Assembly (NCBI RefSeq): GCF_021502575.1
Contig: NZ_JAKFGN010000001.1
Location: 62,001-126,000 of the forward strand
DNA from: Bradyrhizobium sp. G127
Lineage (GTDB): Bacteria > Pseudomonadota > Alphaproteobacteria > Rhizobiales > Xanthobacteraceae
Length of the DNA stretch: 64,000 nt
Direction: 5' to 3'
Shown piece after piece: positions 9,243 through 18,240 of this stretch. A program made the translations under genes and the position numbers. Position 1 is the stretch's first letter. Each line of letters opens with the position of its first letter. The notes beneath the pieces were generated by a model. The model searched no databases. It was not told where the DNA came from and worked only from the letters and a program-made list of their open reading frames with translations.

Positions 9243-9272
9243 CGGGGCGACGGCCGCTTGACCGTCGCCCCG
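9243..9272 (+). terminator. Hairpin after the CoA-transferase gene (possible terminator)
   Basis: CGGGGCGACGG (9243-9253) pairs perfectly with CCGTCGCCCCG (9262-9272) over an 8-nt loop, 22 bp after the stop codon. There is no U-tract, so it may be a Rho-dependent stop or an mRNA-stabilising 3' end. Confidence 0.5.
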
Positions 9273-9388
9273 ACCGCAATCAATCGCAGCATCCGCGGAT
9301 CGCTTTTATCGCGACAGCCAGACCGCCTGTGCCCAAGGTCGAAGCCATTTAGGACTTCCCTCGGACAACCCTCCCCGACTACCATCAG

Positions 9389-9406
9389 GCGTCACGCGCA
9401 CGTCAT
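9389..9406 (+). promoter_or_regulatory. Candidate Pho box upstream of ugpB
   Basis: GCGTCAC-N4-ACGTCAT gives two GTCA cores spaced 11 bp apart, the geometry of a PhoB half-site pair (consensus CTGTCAT-N4-CTGTCAT), about 50 bp before ugpB. The ugp operons of E. coli and Sinorhizobium are under PhoB. The match is partial and the call is an inference. Confidence 0.35.
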
Positions 9407-9458
9407 CCGGCGCTGTTACCGCGCAAACGATGATGACGGCTTCAGGGAGATATGATCG

Positions 9459-10784
9459 ATGACAATTCGCCATGCCGGCCTCAAGGCCATCTTCGGCCTC
9501 GCCGCTTCCACGATGATTGCTTTTGCAACACCGGCGCAGGCCGTCACCGAGATCCAGTGGTGGCACGCCATGACCGGCGGCAACAACGACATCGTCAACA
9601 AGCTCGCGGCGGATTTCAACGCCTCGCAGAGCGACTACAAGGTGGTCCCCACCTTCAAGGGCAGCTATCCGGACACCATGAACGCCGGCATCGCCGCGTT
9701 CCGCGCCGGCAACGCGCCGCACATCATCCAGGTGTTCGAAGTCGGCACCGCGACCATGATGAGCGCCACCGGCGCGATCAAGCCGGTCTACCAGCTCATG
9801 AAGGACGCCAACGAGCCGTTCGACCCGAAGGCCTATCTGCCCGCGATCACCGGTTACTACTCGACCGCGAAGGGCGACATGCTGTCGTTTCCCTTCAACT
9901 CCTCGTCGATGGTGATGTGGGTCAATCTCGATGCGCTGAAGAAAGCCAGCATCGCGGAGATTCCAAAAACCTGGCCGCAGGTGTTCGACGCCGCGAAGAA
10001 ATTGAAAGCGGCCGGATACACCACCTGCGGATTTTCCAACGCGTGGGCGAGCTGGGCCGTCATCGAGCAGTTTTCCGCCTGGCATAACGTGCCGATCGGC
10101 ACCAAGGCCAATGGTCTCGACGGCTTCGACACCGTGCTGAAATTCAACTCGCCGCTGCACATCAAGCATCTGCAGAACCTGATCGACCTGCAGAAGGACA
10201 AGACCTACGACTATTCCGGCCGCGCCAATGCGAGCGAAAGCCGCTTCGCATCCGGCGAGTGCCCGCTGTTCCTGACCTCGTCAGGCTATTACGCCACCGC
10301 CAAGGGCACCGCGAAGTTCGACTTCACCTCCGCGCCAATGCCGTATTATCCGGACGCGGCCGGCGCACCGCAGAACTCGATCATCGGCGGCGCATCGCTC
10401 TGGGTGATGGGCGGCAAGAAGCCCGAGGAATACAAGGGCATCGCCAAGTTCTTCACCTTCCTGTCCGACACCAACCGTCAGGCCAAGCTGCATCAGGAAT
10501 CCGGATATCTGCCGATCACCAAGGCGGCCTATGAGAAGACCAAGGCGGACGGCTTCTACGAAAAGAACCCGACGCTGCAGACGCCGCTGAAGGAACTGAC
10601 CAACAAGGAGCCGACGGAAAATTCGCGCGGACTTCGTTTCGGCAACATGGTGCAGATGCGCGACATCTGGGCGGAAGAACTCGAAGCCGCGCTCGCCGGC
10701 CAGAAGACCGCCAAGGATGCGCTGGATTCGGCGGTCTCCCGCGGCAATGCCATGCTGCGGACCTTCGAGAAAACCGTGAAGTGA
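9459..10784 (+). CDS. ugpB: Glycerol-3-phosphate ABC transporter, periplasmic binding protein
   Basis: UgpB captures sn-glycerol-3-phosphate (or glycerophosphodiesters) in the periplasm and delivers it to UgpAE. The 441-residue protein has a signal peptide ending near ATPAQA (about residue 28), then the family-typical VTEIQWWHAMTGGNNDIVN start, PFNSSSMVMWVN and SGYYATAKGTAKFDF segments. A GGGAG sequence precedes the ATG. It is first of ugpB-A-E-C. A 239-bp gap containing a large palindromic repeat separates it from ugpA, which could let UgpB be made in excess over the membrane parts. Confidence 0.95.
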   Translation: MTIRHAGLKAIFGLAASTMIAFATPAQAVTEIQWWHAMTGGNNDIVNKLAADFNASQSDYKVVPTFKGSYPDTMNAGIAAFRAGNAPHIIQVFEVGTATMMSATGAIKPVYQLMKDANEPFDPKAYLPAITGYYSTAKGDMLSFPFNSSSMVMWVNLDALKKASIAEIPKTWPQVFDAAKKLKAAGYTTCGFSNAWASWAVIEQFSAWHNVPIGTKANGLDGFDTVLKFNSPLHIKHLQNLIDLQKDKTYDYSGRANASESRFASGECPLFLTSSGYYATAKGTAKFDFTSAPMPYYPDAAGAPQNSIIGGASLWVMGGKKPEEYKGIAKFFTFLSDTNRQAKLHQESGYLPITKAAYEKTKADGFYEKNPTLQTPLKELTNKEPTENSRGLRFGNMVQMRDIWAEELEAALAGQKTAKDALDSAVSRGNAMLRTFEKTVK

Positions 10785-10840
10785 ATGAGATAAGTTCAAA
10801 GCAGGTGCGATCACGTTGACGCAATCGAGGGCCGCGCATA

Positions 10841-10942
10841 CTCCCCTCCCCCCTTGCGGGGAGGGGTCGGGGGTGGGGGTATCGCGTGCATAGAGCTTGT
10901 GGCCACCCCCCTCCCCAACCCTCCCCCGCAAGGGGGGAGGGA
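10841..10942. repeat. Palindromic intergenic repeat between ugpB and ugpA
   Basis: A G/C-skewed element: one arm CTCCCCTCCC...TTGCGGGGAGGGG plus a G-rich tail (10841-10880), answered by a C-rich head and CTCCCCCGCAAGGGGGGAG (10903-10942). The arms fold back on themselves and on each other. It is the same type as 27281-27395, and a half-element is at 12810-12840. In the mRNA it would form strong structures between ugpB and ugpA. Confidence 0.75.
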
Positions 10943-11023
10943 GCGCTTAGCGTTTCCATCGAAACACCTCGCACCCCCAACCTCTCCTCACTGCGATGGT
11001 GGAGGGAGGGGAGTCATTCCTGA

Positions 11024-11905
11024 ATGGACAAATCCGCCGTCTTCCACAACAAGCTGCTGCCGTACCTGCTGCTGATCCCGCAGCTGATCATCACGTTCGT
11101 GTTCTTCTACTGGCCCGCCAGCCAGGCCGTCTGGCAGTCGTTTCTGCGCGAAGACGCTTTCGGCCTGTCCTCGGAATTCGTCGGTCTGGAGAATTACGAG
11201 GCGCTGTTCGCGCAACCTGAATACTACAAGGCGATGCTGACGACGGCGGTGTTCTCGACCCTCGTCGCGCTGCTGTCGCTCAGTATCGCGCTGATGTTCG
11301 CGACCCAGGCCGACAAGGACCTGAAAGCAGCACCGGCCTTCAAGACATTCATGATCTGGCCCTATGCGGTTGCGCCGGCGATCGCCGGCGTGCTGTGGAT
11401 ATTCATGTTTCATCCCTCGCTCGGCACGCTGGCGCGGCCGCTGCGCCTGCTCGGCTTGGACTGGAATCCGCTGCTGAACGGCAACCACGCCATGACCCTG
11501 GTGGTGATGGCCGCGGTGTGGAAGCAGATTTCCTACAACTTCCTGTTCTTCCTCGCCGGGCTTCAGGCAATTCCGAAAAGCGTACTGGAAGCCGCCGCCA
11601 TCGATGGCTCCGGCCCGCTGCGCCGGTTCTGGACCATCGTGTTTCCGCTGCTGTCGCCGACCATGTTCTTTCTGCTGGTGGTCAACGTCGTCTATGTGTT
11701 CTTCGACACATTCGGCATCATCGACGCCGTCACCGGCGGCGGCCCGGCGGGCGCGACCACGACCATGGTCTACAAGGTTTACGCCGACGGGCGGCTCGGC
11801 GGCGATCTCGGCGGCTCCGCGGCGCAATCCGTGGTGCTGATGGTGATCGTCATCGCGCTGACCGCGATCCAGTTCCGTTATGTCGAACGCAAGGTGCAGT
11901 ACTGA
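11024..11905 (+). CDS. ugpA: Glycerol-3-phosphate ABC transporter permease
   Basis: UgpA is one of two membrane permeases of the Ugp importer. The 293-residue protein has six predicted membrane segments. The cytoplasmic EAA loop ([20 protein letters not shown]) is at about residues 190-209 and contacts the UgpC ATPase. The N-terminal [19 protein letters not shown] segment is the first helix. Its TGA overlaps the ugpE ATG by one base, so the two permeases are translationally coupled. Confidence 0.95.
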   Translation: MDKSAVFHNKLLPYLLLIPQLIITFVFFYWPASQAVWQSFLREDAFGLSSEFVGLENYEALFAQPEYYKAMLTTAVFSTLVALLSLSIALMFATQADKDLKAAPAFKTFMIWPYAVAPAIAGVLWIFMFHPSLGTLARPLRLLGLDWNPLLNGNHAMTLVVMAAVWKQISYNFLFFLAGLQAIPKSVLEAAAIDGSGPLRRFWTIVFPLLSPTMFFLLVVNVVYVFFDTFGIIDAVTGGGPAGATTTMVYKVYADGRLGGDLGGSAAQSVVLMVIVIALTAIQFRYVERKVQY

Positions 11906-12753
11906 TGGTCGAACATCGCCCGCTGCGCGACTTCGTCGCCTATGCCGTCCTGACCTTCGGCGTGCTTCTCGTCGCGTTTCCGGTCTATCTCGCGGTGATT
12001 GCCTCGACCCACGACGCCGCCACGGTGGTCACCGGCAACATGCCGCTCTCGCCCGGCAGCCACACCCTGGACAACTATTACCGGGCGATCTTCGTCGGCG
12101 GCTCACGCGCCAGCCGCGAGCCGGTCGGTCACATGCTGATGAATTCGTTTATCTCCGCCGTCGGCATTGCGGTGGGCAAAATTTTCATCTCGATCCTGTC
12201 GGCCTTCGCCGTGGTCTATTTCCGCTTTCCATTCCGCAAGACCGCCTTCTGGATCATCTTCATCACCCTGATGCTGCCGGTCGAGGTCCGCATCTATCCC
12301 ACCTACAAGGTGGTGGCCGACCTGCACATGCTCGACACCTATGCCGGGCTGATCCTGCCGCTGATCGCCTCCGCCACCGGCACGCTGCTGTTTCGGCAGT
12401 TCTTCATGACCGTGCCCGAAGAACTGCTGGAAGCCTCGAAGATCGACGGCGCCGGACCGTTCCGCTTTTTCAAGGACACGCTGCTGCCGCTGTCGATCAC
12501 GACCATCGCCGCGCTGTTCGTGATCCAGTTCATCTACGGCTGGAATCAATATCTGTGGCCGCTGCTGATCACCACGCAGGACTCGATGCAGACCATCGTG
12601 ACCGGCATCAAGAAAATGCTGACCACCACCGACGAACTGGCGGAATGGCAGTTGGCCATGGCCACCGCCGTGCTGGCGATGCTGCCGCCGGTGGCGGTCG
12701 TCATCCTGATGCAGCGGCTGTTCGTGCGCGGCCTGGTCGAGACCGAGAAGTGA
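11905..12753 (+). CDS. ugpE: Glycerol-3-phosphate ABC transporter permease
   Basis: UgpE is the second permease of the importer and pairs with UgpA. Starting at the ATG in the TGATG overlap it has 282 residues, six membrane segments and an EAA loop EASKIDGAGPFRFFKDTLLP. It ends FVRGLVETEK, as in other UgpE proteins. The frame is open far upstream, but that part is out of frame with real UgpA and is not coding. A 141-bp gap with a heptamer tandem repeat and a palindrome follows before ugpC. Confidence 0.95.
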   Translation: MVEHRPLRDFVAYAVLTFGVLLVAFPVYLAVIASTHDAATVVTGNMPLSPGSHTLDNYYRAIFVGGSRASREPVGHMLMNSFISAVGIAVGKIFISILSAFAVVYFRFPFRKTAFWIIFITLMLPVEVRIYPTYKVVADLHMLDTYAGLILPLIASATGTLLFRQFFMTVPEELLEASKIDGAGPFRFFKDTLLPLSITTIAALFVIQFIYGWNQYLWPLLITTQDSMQTIVTGIKKMLTTTDELAEWQLAMATAVLAMLPPVAVVILMQRLFVRGLVETEK

Positions 12754-12758
12754 AGATG

Positions 12759-12786
12759 GCGAATAGCGAATGGCGAATAGCGAATA
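12759..12786. repeat. Heptanucleotide tandem repeat, four copies
   Basis: GCGAATA, GCGAATG, GCGAATA, GCGAATA in direct tandem, followed by a degenerate fifth unit GTGAGTG (12787-12793). It begins 6 bp after the ugpE stop. A 7-bp unit in a non-coding gap is prone to copy-number change by slippage. Confidence 0.75.
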
Positions 12787-12809
12787 GTGAGTGGTGCATG
12801 ACGCGTTTC

Positions 12810-12840
12810 TCCCCTCCCTCCGCAAAGCGGTGGGGAGGGA
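12810..12840. repeat. Half palindromic repeat before ugpC
   Basis: CTCCCCTCCCTCCGC, a short AAA loop and GCGGTGGGGAGGGA form a hairpin with one offset. It resembles one arm of the repeats at 10841 and 27281 and lies between ugpE and ugpC. Confidence 0.6.
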
Positions 12841-12894
12841 ATATCGCAGCGCTCCCTGCTTGCGGTTTGCCTTTCCCCATGCACCGAGCATCCG

Positions 12895-13995
12895 ATGGCT
12901 AACGTCGTTCTACACAACGTCCGGAAGACCTATCCCGGCGGGGTCGATGCGATCAAAGGCATCAACTTCGAAGTCGGCGACGGACAATTCTGCGTCCTTG
13001 TCGGTCCCAGCGGCTGCGGCAAGTCCACGCTGCTACGCATGGTGGCGGGGCTAGAGACCATCACCGCCGGCACCATCGATATCGGCGGCCGCGTGGTCAA
13101 CGAGATCGAGCCCGCCGACCGCGACATCGCCATGGTGTTCCAGAACTACGCGCTCTATCCGCACATGAGCGTCTACAACAACATGGCCTATGGCCTGCGC
13201 AATCGCGGCATGCCGAAGCCGGAGATCGATACCCGCGTGCGCGAGGCCGCGCAGATTCTTGAAATCACGCCGATGCTGGACCGCAAGCCGCGGCAACTGT
13301 CCGGCGGCCAGCGCCAGCGCGTCGCCATGGGCCGCGCCATCGTGCGGCAGCCGAAGGTGTTTCTGTTCGACGAGCCGCTGTCGAACCTCGACGCCAAGCT
13401 GCGCATCGCCATGCGGGTGGAAATCCGCAAGCTGCAGCGCCGCCTGAAGACCACATCGATCTATGTCACCCACGACCAGTTGGAAGCGATGACGCTGGCC
13501 GATATTCTGGTGGTGATGAACGGCGGCGTGGTGGAGCAGATCGGCAAGCCGCTCGATATCTACCGCAAGCCCGCCACCACCTTCGTCGCCTCCTTCATCG
13601 GCGCGCCGCCGATGAACCTGCTGCCGGTCGCGGCCAACGATCTCGGCGCGCTGCTTGAAGGTCTTGGAGTCGAGGTGCCCGGCGATGCTATTCTCGGCGT
13701 CCGGCCGGAAGACTTTGTGCTGATGCAAGGACTGTCGTCCGCCGGACTCGCGCTCGAACTGGTGGTCGACGCCATCGAGCGGGTCGGCGCGGAAACATTC
13801 GTCTATGGCACCCGGACGCGCGAGGGCGCGGGCCCGGCCGTCAGCGCTAGGCCCGGCGAACTGCCGCCGGGCGAGATCATCGTCCGTCTGCCCGGCGAGG
13901 CCGAGCCTGCCATCGGCGGGCGAATCAAAGTGACGGCGGCCCGCGACAAGCTGCATCTGTTCAGCCCCGACGGCCGCAGCCGATTGGCGGAATAG
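12895..13995 (+). CDS. ugpC: Glycerol-3-phosphate ABC transporter ATP-binding protein
   Basis: UgpC powers the importer. The 366-residue protein is of the MalK/UgpC type: Walker [10 protein letters not shown] (37-45), Q-loop QNYALYPHM, signature LSGGQRQRV, Walker [13 protein letters not shown], switch His in YVTHDQ, then a C-terminal regulatory OB (TOBE) domain (about 240-366) with the GVRPEDF segment. It completes ugpBAEC; UgpC and MalK are often exchangeable between sugar systems, but the gene order makes Ugp the best assignment. Confidence 0.95.
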   Translation: MANVVLHNVRKTYPGGVDAIKGINFEVGDGQFCVLVGPSGCGKSTLLRMVAGLETITAGTIDIGGRVVNEIEPADRDIAMVFQNYALYPHMSVYNNMAYGLRNRGMPKPEIDTRVREAAQILEITPMLDRKPRQLSGGQRQRVAMGRAIVRQPKVFLFDEPLSNLDAKLRIAMRVEIRKLQRRLKTTSIYVTHDQLEAMTLADILVVMNGGVVEQIGKPLDIYRKPATTFVASFIGAPPMNLLPVAANDLGALLEGLGVEVPGDAILGVRPEDFVLMQGLSSAGLALELVVDAIERVGAETFVYGTRTREGAGPAVSARPGELPPGEIIVRLPGEAEPAIGGRIKVTAARDKLHLFSPDGRSRLAE

Positions 13996-14059
13996 CTCGA
14001 ATATTCCCTGTCTACAGACGGTTAAGGGGTTCTTGAACGGCACCCGGAAATCGCCATAT

Positions 14060-14155
14060 TCATTTCAACCGGCCGGCCATAAGGCGGCTGGGAACTTGGA
14101 AAGAGCGCCGCAAGGGCTCCAACCTTCAAAGTCGCTTCGAGAGGACTTTGTGTAA
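14060..14155 (+). promoter_or_regulatory. ROSE-type RNA thermometer in the hsp20 leader
   Basis: Just before the hsp20 ATG, AAAGTC-G-CT (14128-14136) pairs with AGAGGACTTT, covering the Shine-Dalgarno AGAGGA (14140-14145). The pairing leaves G14134 bulged opposite the ribosome site. This is the U(U/C)GCU anti-Shine-Dalgarno with bulged G that defines ROSE elements (repression of heat shock gene expression) in Bradyrhizobium and relatives. Upstream GC-rich segments (GAGCGCCGCAAGGGCTC, GCCGGCC...GGC) can form further hairpins. Heat should melt the weak stem and release translation. The 5' limit is approximate. Confidence 0.85.
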
Positions 14156-14581
14156 ATGTCTCGTGTTCCTTCGCTATCGAGTCCGTTCCTTTTGGGATTC
14201 GACGAAATCGAGCGTGCGCTCGATCGCGTCGTGAAAGGTGCAGACGGTTATCCTCCTTACAATATCGAGCGGTGCGGCCGTGATACGGGCCAGCCCGAAC
14301 GCCTGCGGATCACGCTGGCGGTCGCCGGATTTACCCGCGACCAACTCGATGTAACCACTGAGGAAAACCAGCTCGTGATCCGGGGCCGCCAGCAGGACGA
14401 CAAGACCCGGGAATACATCCATCGCGGCATCGCCGCGCGGCACTTCCAGCGCACCTTCGTGCTGGCGGACGGGATGTATGTCATCGGCGCCGACCTGAAG
14501 AACGGCCTGCTGTCGATCGATCTGGCTCGTCCCGAGCCTGAACGGGTCGTTAAGACGATAGCCATCAATGAACACGAATAA
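14156..14581 (+). CDS. Small heat-shock protein Hsp20 (alpha-crystallin family)
   Basis: A 141-residue ATP-independent holdase. It starts SPFLLGFDEIER, has the alpha-crystallin beta-sandwich at about 40-130 (DQLDVTTEENQLVIRG; GADLKNGLLSIDL) and a C-terminal IAI, fitting the IxI oligomerisation motif. It belongs to the class with a PPYNIE segment before the domain, like HspA-type proteins of Bradyrhizobium. Control by the ROSE thermometer is directly visible. DUF1150 follows after 50 bp in the same transcript. Confidence 0.93.
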   Translation: MSRVPSLSSPFLLGFDEIERALDRVVKGADGYPPYNIERCGRDTGQPERLRITLAVAGFTRDQLDVTTEENQLVIRGRQQDDKTREYIHRGIAARHFQRTFVLADGMYVIGADLKNGLLSIDLARPEPERVVKTIAINEHE

Positions 14582-14631
14582 TGGAACGAGTAGCGGACTC
14601 GACCGCTTAACAACTGCAAGGAGTCGAGACC

Positions 14632-14892
14632 ATGACTGGTAATATTGTTTTTGAACCCGCTGTCTCGCTTGAGACGCTGGCCACTCTCGGCGAAGGCCAT
14701 ATCGCCTACGTCAAACAGATTCGCTCGGAAGACGTGCCGGGACTGTTCCCGCAGGCGCCGCAGATCGCGCCGGGCCTGAAGCTGTTCGCGCTTCATGCCG
14801 CCGACGGCACGCCCATCATGCTCACCGACAGCCGCGAGGCGGCGATCGCAAATGCATGGAGCAACGAGCTGGAAACCGTTAGCGTTCACTGA
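14632..14892 (+). CDS. DUF1150 family protein
   Basis: The 86-residue protein matches the DUF1150 pattern, with segments AYVKQIRSEDVPGLFP and DGTPIMLTDSREAAIANAWSNEL. Family members are small, found in alphaproteobacteria and usually encoded directly after an hsp20 gene, as here. Function is unknown; co-expression suggests a partner or regulator of the heat-shock protein. A good AAGGAG site precedes the ATG. A strong terminator follows. Confidence 0.88.
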   Translation: MTGNIVFEPAVSLETLATLGEGHIAYVKQIRSEDVPGLFPQAPQIAPGLKLFALHAADGTPIMLTDSREAAIANAWSNELETVSVH

Positions 14893-14926
14893 CGCGCGGC
14901 ACACGGCACGACGAGCACTTAACGAA

Positions 14927-14956
14927 ACGGCAGCGCGATGGGCGCTGCCGTTTTTA
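14927..14956 (+). terminator. Rho-independent terminator of hsp20-DUF1150
   Basis: ACGGCAGCGC (14927-14936), a 5-nt loop, GCGCTGCCGT (14942-14951), then TTTT. It is a perfect 10-bp stem 35 bp after the DUF1150 stop. Confidence 0.9.
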
Positions 14957-14976
14957 TTTTACGTTTATTTTGCGCG

Positions 14977-15088
14977 TGTCATGCGCGGGCTTGCCCCGCG
15001 CATTCATCGATCTTCTTGAAATGGATTCTGAGGGATTGCCGGCGAGCGAAGCGACGCCGTCTTTGAACGGCTATGCCCGGCAATGACA
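14977..15088. repeat. Intergenic palindromic repeat element between DUF1150 and ptsN
   Basis: The ends are TGTCATGC and (GC)AATGACA in inverted order. Inside are ATGCGCGGGCTTGCCCCGCGCAT, split as two self-pairing halves at 14981-15003, and an ATTGCCGG...CCCGGCAAT pair (15036-15083). It lies between convergent genes. Elements of this appearance are widespread in Bradyrhizobium-group genomes. Confidence 0.6.
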
Positions 15089-15093
15089 ATCCA

Positions 15094-15555
15094 CTACGCC
15101 GCAGTGGCCGGCGGCAGCGCCAGCACCGAATACAGCGCCTGAGCATCCTTTGAGGCGCGCAGCTTCTTGGCGATGTCCTGATCGCGCAGCAGCCGTGCGA
15201 TGCGCGCCAGCGCCTTCAGATGATCCGCGCCGGCGCCTTCCGGAGCGAGCAACAGGAACACCAGATCGACCGGCTGGCCGTCCATCGCTTCGAAATCGAT
15301 CGGACGATCCAGACGCGCGAACAGGCCGGACAGCTTGTCGAGCTTCGGCAGCTTGCCATGAGGAATCGCGACGCCGTAACCGACAGCGGTGGTTCCCAGC
15401 TTCTCACGCTGCAAAAGCACTTCGAAGATCGACCGCTCGTTTTGTCCGGTCAGAACGGCGGCACGCGCGGCGAGTTCCTGAAGCGCCTGCTTCTTGCTGT
15501 TGACCTTCAAGGCAGGAAGAATCGCCTCGGGTGCGACCAGATCGGTAATCGTCAT
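15094..15555 (-). CDS. ptsN: PTS IIA-like nitrogen-regulatory protein
   Basis: PtsN (EIIA-Ntr) is the end of the nitrogen phosphotransfer chain PtsP-NPr-PtsN and controls potassium transport, stringent response and sigma-54-linked functions by its phosphorylation state. The 153-residue protein has the EIIA fold with phosphorylatable His66 in GVAIPHGKLP and the NERSIFEVLLQREKLGTTAVG segment before it. It is the last gene of the rpoN-hpf-ptsN set. Confidence 0.96.
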   Translation of the reverse strand: MTITDLVAPEAILPALKVNSKKQALQELAARAAVLTGQNERSIFEVLLQREKLGTTAVGYGVAIPHGKLPKLDKLSGLFARLDRPIDFEAMDGQPVDLVFLLLAPEGAGADHLKALARIARLLRDQDIAKKLRASKDAQALYSVLALPPATAA

Positions 15556-15696
15556 GGAACGTTCCGAGGATGAGGTTTAAGTCGTTGTTCAACTTGGTAA
15601 ATCGGTCTGAGACCGGGCGGCGTCAAGGGCCATTCGAACCAAATTTGGCCCGCAAACCTGAAAGGTCGCGGACCATAGTTAGGCTCTGACGGGGCG

Positions 15697-16311
15697 TCAA
15701 TGGCGAACCGGTTCGGGAATCGCCGGCGGATCAACCCAGCCGACATTGCCGTCCGGCCGCCGGTAAATGACATTCACCCGGCCGCTGGAGCCATGCTGGA
15801 AAACCACCACCGGCGCGCCGGTCAGATCGAGCTCCATCACAGCTTCACTCACCGAGCATCGCTTCAGCGATGTGGTCGCTTCGGCGATGATCACCGGATT
15901 GAACTCGTGGACCTCTTCGTCTTCGTGAGACGGAGCTTCGATGACATAGCTCGGCGCATCAAGCGCAGCGCCATTCAGATCGGCAAATGCAGCCGATGCC
16001 GCGTATGTCTTTCGCGAGGAACGATCCTTCAAACGGCTCTTGTATCGGCGCAGGCGCTTCTCGATCAGCAGCAGCGCCTGGTCGGCGCTGGCATAGGCGT
16101 CGGCCGCCATCGAATCCGCCTCGAGCGTGATTCCCGAATCCAGATGAAGCGCGCAATCGGTACGAAAGCCGAACCCATCCTTGCTGAGCGTGATGTGGCC
16201 CGAATAATTGCCGTCGAAATATTTTCGAAGCACTTCTTCCGTGCGGTCGCTGACGCGATCACGCAAGGCTTCACCGACGCTGATGCTTTTTCCAGAGACC
16301 CGGAGTGTCAT
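15697..16311 (-). CDS. hpf: Ribosome hibernation-promoting factor, long form
   Basis: Long HPF dimerises 70S ribosomes into inactive 100S particles in slow growth. The 204-residue protein has the N-terminal ribosome-binding domain (about 1-105: TLRVSGKSISVGEALRD...; then DCALHLDSGITLEA) and a C-terminal dimerisation domain (about 140-200: FNPVIIAEATTSLKRCSVSEAVMELDLTG split over two strands, ending VNVIYRRPDGNVGWVDPP). The length separates it from the short HPF/YfiA types. It lies between rpoN and ptsN, the usual order. Confidence 0.95.
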   Translation of the reverse strand: MTLRVSGKSISVGEALRDRVSDRTEEVLRKYFDGNYSGHITLSKDGFGFRTDCALHLDSGITLEADSMAADAYASADQALLLIEKRLRRYKSRLKDRSSRKTYAASAAFADLNGAALDAPSYVIEAPSHEDEEVHEFNPVIIAEATTSLKRCSVSEAVMELDLTGAPVVVFQHGSSGRVNVIYRRPDGNVGWVDPPAIPEPVRH

Positions 16312-16397
16312 GTCGTTCCTCGCTTACTTCTTCAGACATATAGTTCGGGCAGGCCGTTCGGAGATATACAGGAGCGTTCCGCTTCTTGACGGCGCAG

Positions 16398-18032
16398 TCA
16401 AGCGGTTGCTGTGTCGCGGGACCGGTCCACGGCGGGCGCCGCAGAAGTCAACGCCGCGCCGAGCATGCTCTGCTTGTCGCGGCGGCGCTGCACGGACGAT
16501 GGAATACGCATGGCTTCACGATACTTCGCGACGGTACGACGTGCGATATCAATCCCGTCGGCGTGCAATCGTTCCACGATGGTATCATCCGACAGGATGG
16601 CGCTGGGACTTTCGGCGTCGATCAGAAGTTTGATGCGGTGCCGCACGGCTTCCGCGGAATGCGCGTCGCCGCCGTCCGCCGAGGCGATGGAGGCGGTGAA
16701 GAAATACTTCAATTCAAACGTGCCGCGATTTGTCGCCATGTACTTGTTCGCCGTTACGCGGGAGACGGTCGATTCGTGCATCTGAATGGCGTCGGCGACG
16801 GCCTTCAGGTTGAGCGGCCGCAGATGCGCCACCCCTTGCGTGAAAAAGCCGTCCTGCTGGCGAACGATTTCGGTGGCGACCTTGAGGATCGTGCGGGCGC
16901 GCTGGTCGAGTGCGCGCACCAGCCAGGTCGCGTTCTGCAGGCAATCGGTAAAATAGGTTTTGTCGCCGTCCTTGCGAATGGTCTTGGACAGTTGCGAATA
17001 GTAGACCTGATTGACTAGCACTTTCGGCAAGGTGTCGCTGTTGAGTTCGACATGCCAGCCGCCGTCCGGTCCGGGACGGACATAGACATCCGGGACCACG
17101 CTCTGCGTCTTGGCCGAGCCGAACTTCAGGCCGGGTTTGGGATTGAGATGGCGGATTTCCCCGATCATGTCGGCGATGTCTTCGTCATCGACGCCGCAGA
17201 TCTTTCGCAAAGAAGCGATGTCGCGCTTCGCCAGCAGGTCGAGATTTTCGACAAGCGCCTGCATCGCGGGATCGTAACGATCGCGCTCGCGCAACTGGAT
17301 CGCGAGACATTCACTCAGATTGCGCGCGCAGACGCCGGGCGGATCGAATTTCTGCAGGACCGCAAGCACTGCCTCGACTTCTTCGCGCGAGGTGCCGAGC
17401 TTCTCGTGCGCCTCGCCAAGATCGGCGGGGACGTAACCGGCGTCGTCCACGAGATCGATCAGGTATTGCCCGATCATGCGACGCATCGGGTCCGGAAACG
17501 CCACCGCGAGCTGCTCGGCGAGGTGACCGCCGAGCGTGGTTTCGGCGGCGACAAAGGCTTCGAGATTGTAGTCGTCGTCGTTCGATGCCCCGCCGCCCCA
17601 TTCGGTATAAGCGGTCGGCGCGGCGTCCTGAGCCGAGCGCGCGGCTGCGTCAGCAGGCTCCTCCGGAAAGACATTCTCCATGCCGGTGTCGAGGGATTGC
17701 TCGATTTCGGTACGGCTGCCGAGATCGGGCGCCATCCACTCCTCGGTGCCAGGTTCGAAGGCGTCCGCCGAGCGTTCGCCGTCACCGCTGCCAAGGGAAA
17801 AGCCGGTATCCTCGCCCTCGGAGAATTCGGTCTGAGCGGCAGGCTCCTGACCCCGGTCGGGGGCGCCATCATGATCGGCGCGCTCAAGCAGCGGATTGCG
17901 CTCCAGCTCGTCCTCGACAAAGGCCACCAGGTCGAGATTCGACAATTGCAGCAGTTTGATCGCCTGCATCAGCTGCGGCGTCATCACCAGTGACTGCGAC
18001 TGGCGGAACTCTAGTCTCTGCGTCAGCGCCAT
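16398..18032 (-). CDS. rpoN: RNA polymerase sigma-54 factor
   Basis: RpoN directs polymerase to -24/-12 promoters and needs AAA+ activators. The 544-residue protein has region I rich in Gln and Leu (LEFRQSQSLVMTPQLMQAIKLLQ), an acidic region II (about 60-170, many Asp/Glu/Ala), the core-binding domain, the helix-turn-helix (about 375-400) and the RpoN box ARRTVAKYRE (497-506). A 38-residue tail follows the box. No sigma-54 activator is in the window. It follows lptB after 208 bp and precedes hpf. Confidence 0.97.
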   Translation of the reverse strand: MALTQRLEFRQSQSLVMTPQLMQAIKLLQLSNLDLVAFVEDELERNPLLERADHDGAPDRGQEPAAQTEFSEGEDTGFSLGSGDGERSADAFEPGTEEWMAPDLGSRTEIEQSLDTGMENVFPEEPADAAARSAQDAAPTAYTEWGGGASNDDDYNLEAFVAAETTLGGHLAEQLAVAFPDPMRRMIGQYLIDLVDDAGYVPADLGEAHEKLGTSREEVEAVLAVLQKFDPPGVCARNLSECLAIQLRERDRYDPAMQALVENLDLLAKRDIASLRKICGVDDEDIADMIGEIRHLNPKPGLKFGSAKTQSVVPDVYVRPGPDGGWHVELNSDTLPKVLVNQVYYSQLSKTIRKDGDKTYFTDCLQNATWLVRALDQRARTILKVATEIVRQQDGFFTQGVAHLRPLNLKAVADAIQMHESTVSRVTANKYMATNRGTFELKYFFTASIASADGGDAHSAEAVRHRIKLLIDAESPSAILSDDTIVERLHADGIDIARRTVAKYREAMRIPSSVQRRRDKQSMLGAALTSAAPAVDRSRDTATA

Positions 18033-18240
18033 AAAAACCAGTTCCGGTCCAAAAATTGGTCCGTTTCTTGCTTAATCCTTTCTCGAACAGATGTACACGT
18101 CTTGACGTTTTGAAAATTTGGAGTAGAGCGCGCTGCGCTGCAATATCGCCGATCAGGGTAAATGCGGCGACCGTGCCCTCCGGCCCGTTTGACCTCCTCA
18201 CCGCTCCGGCGGATTCCCCGATCCAGAACAAAATCTAGGA

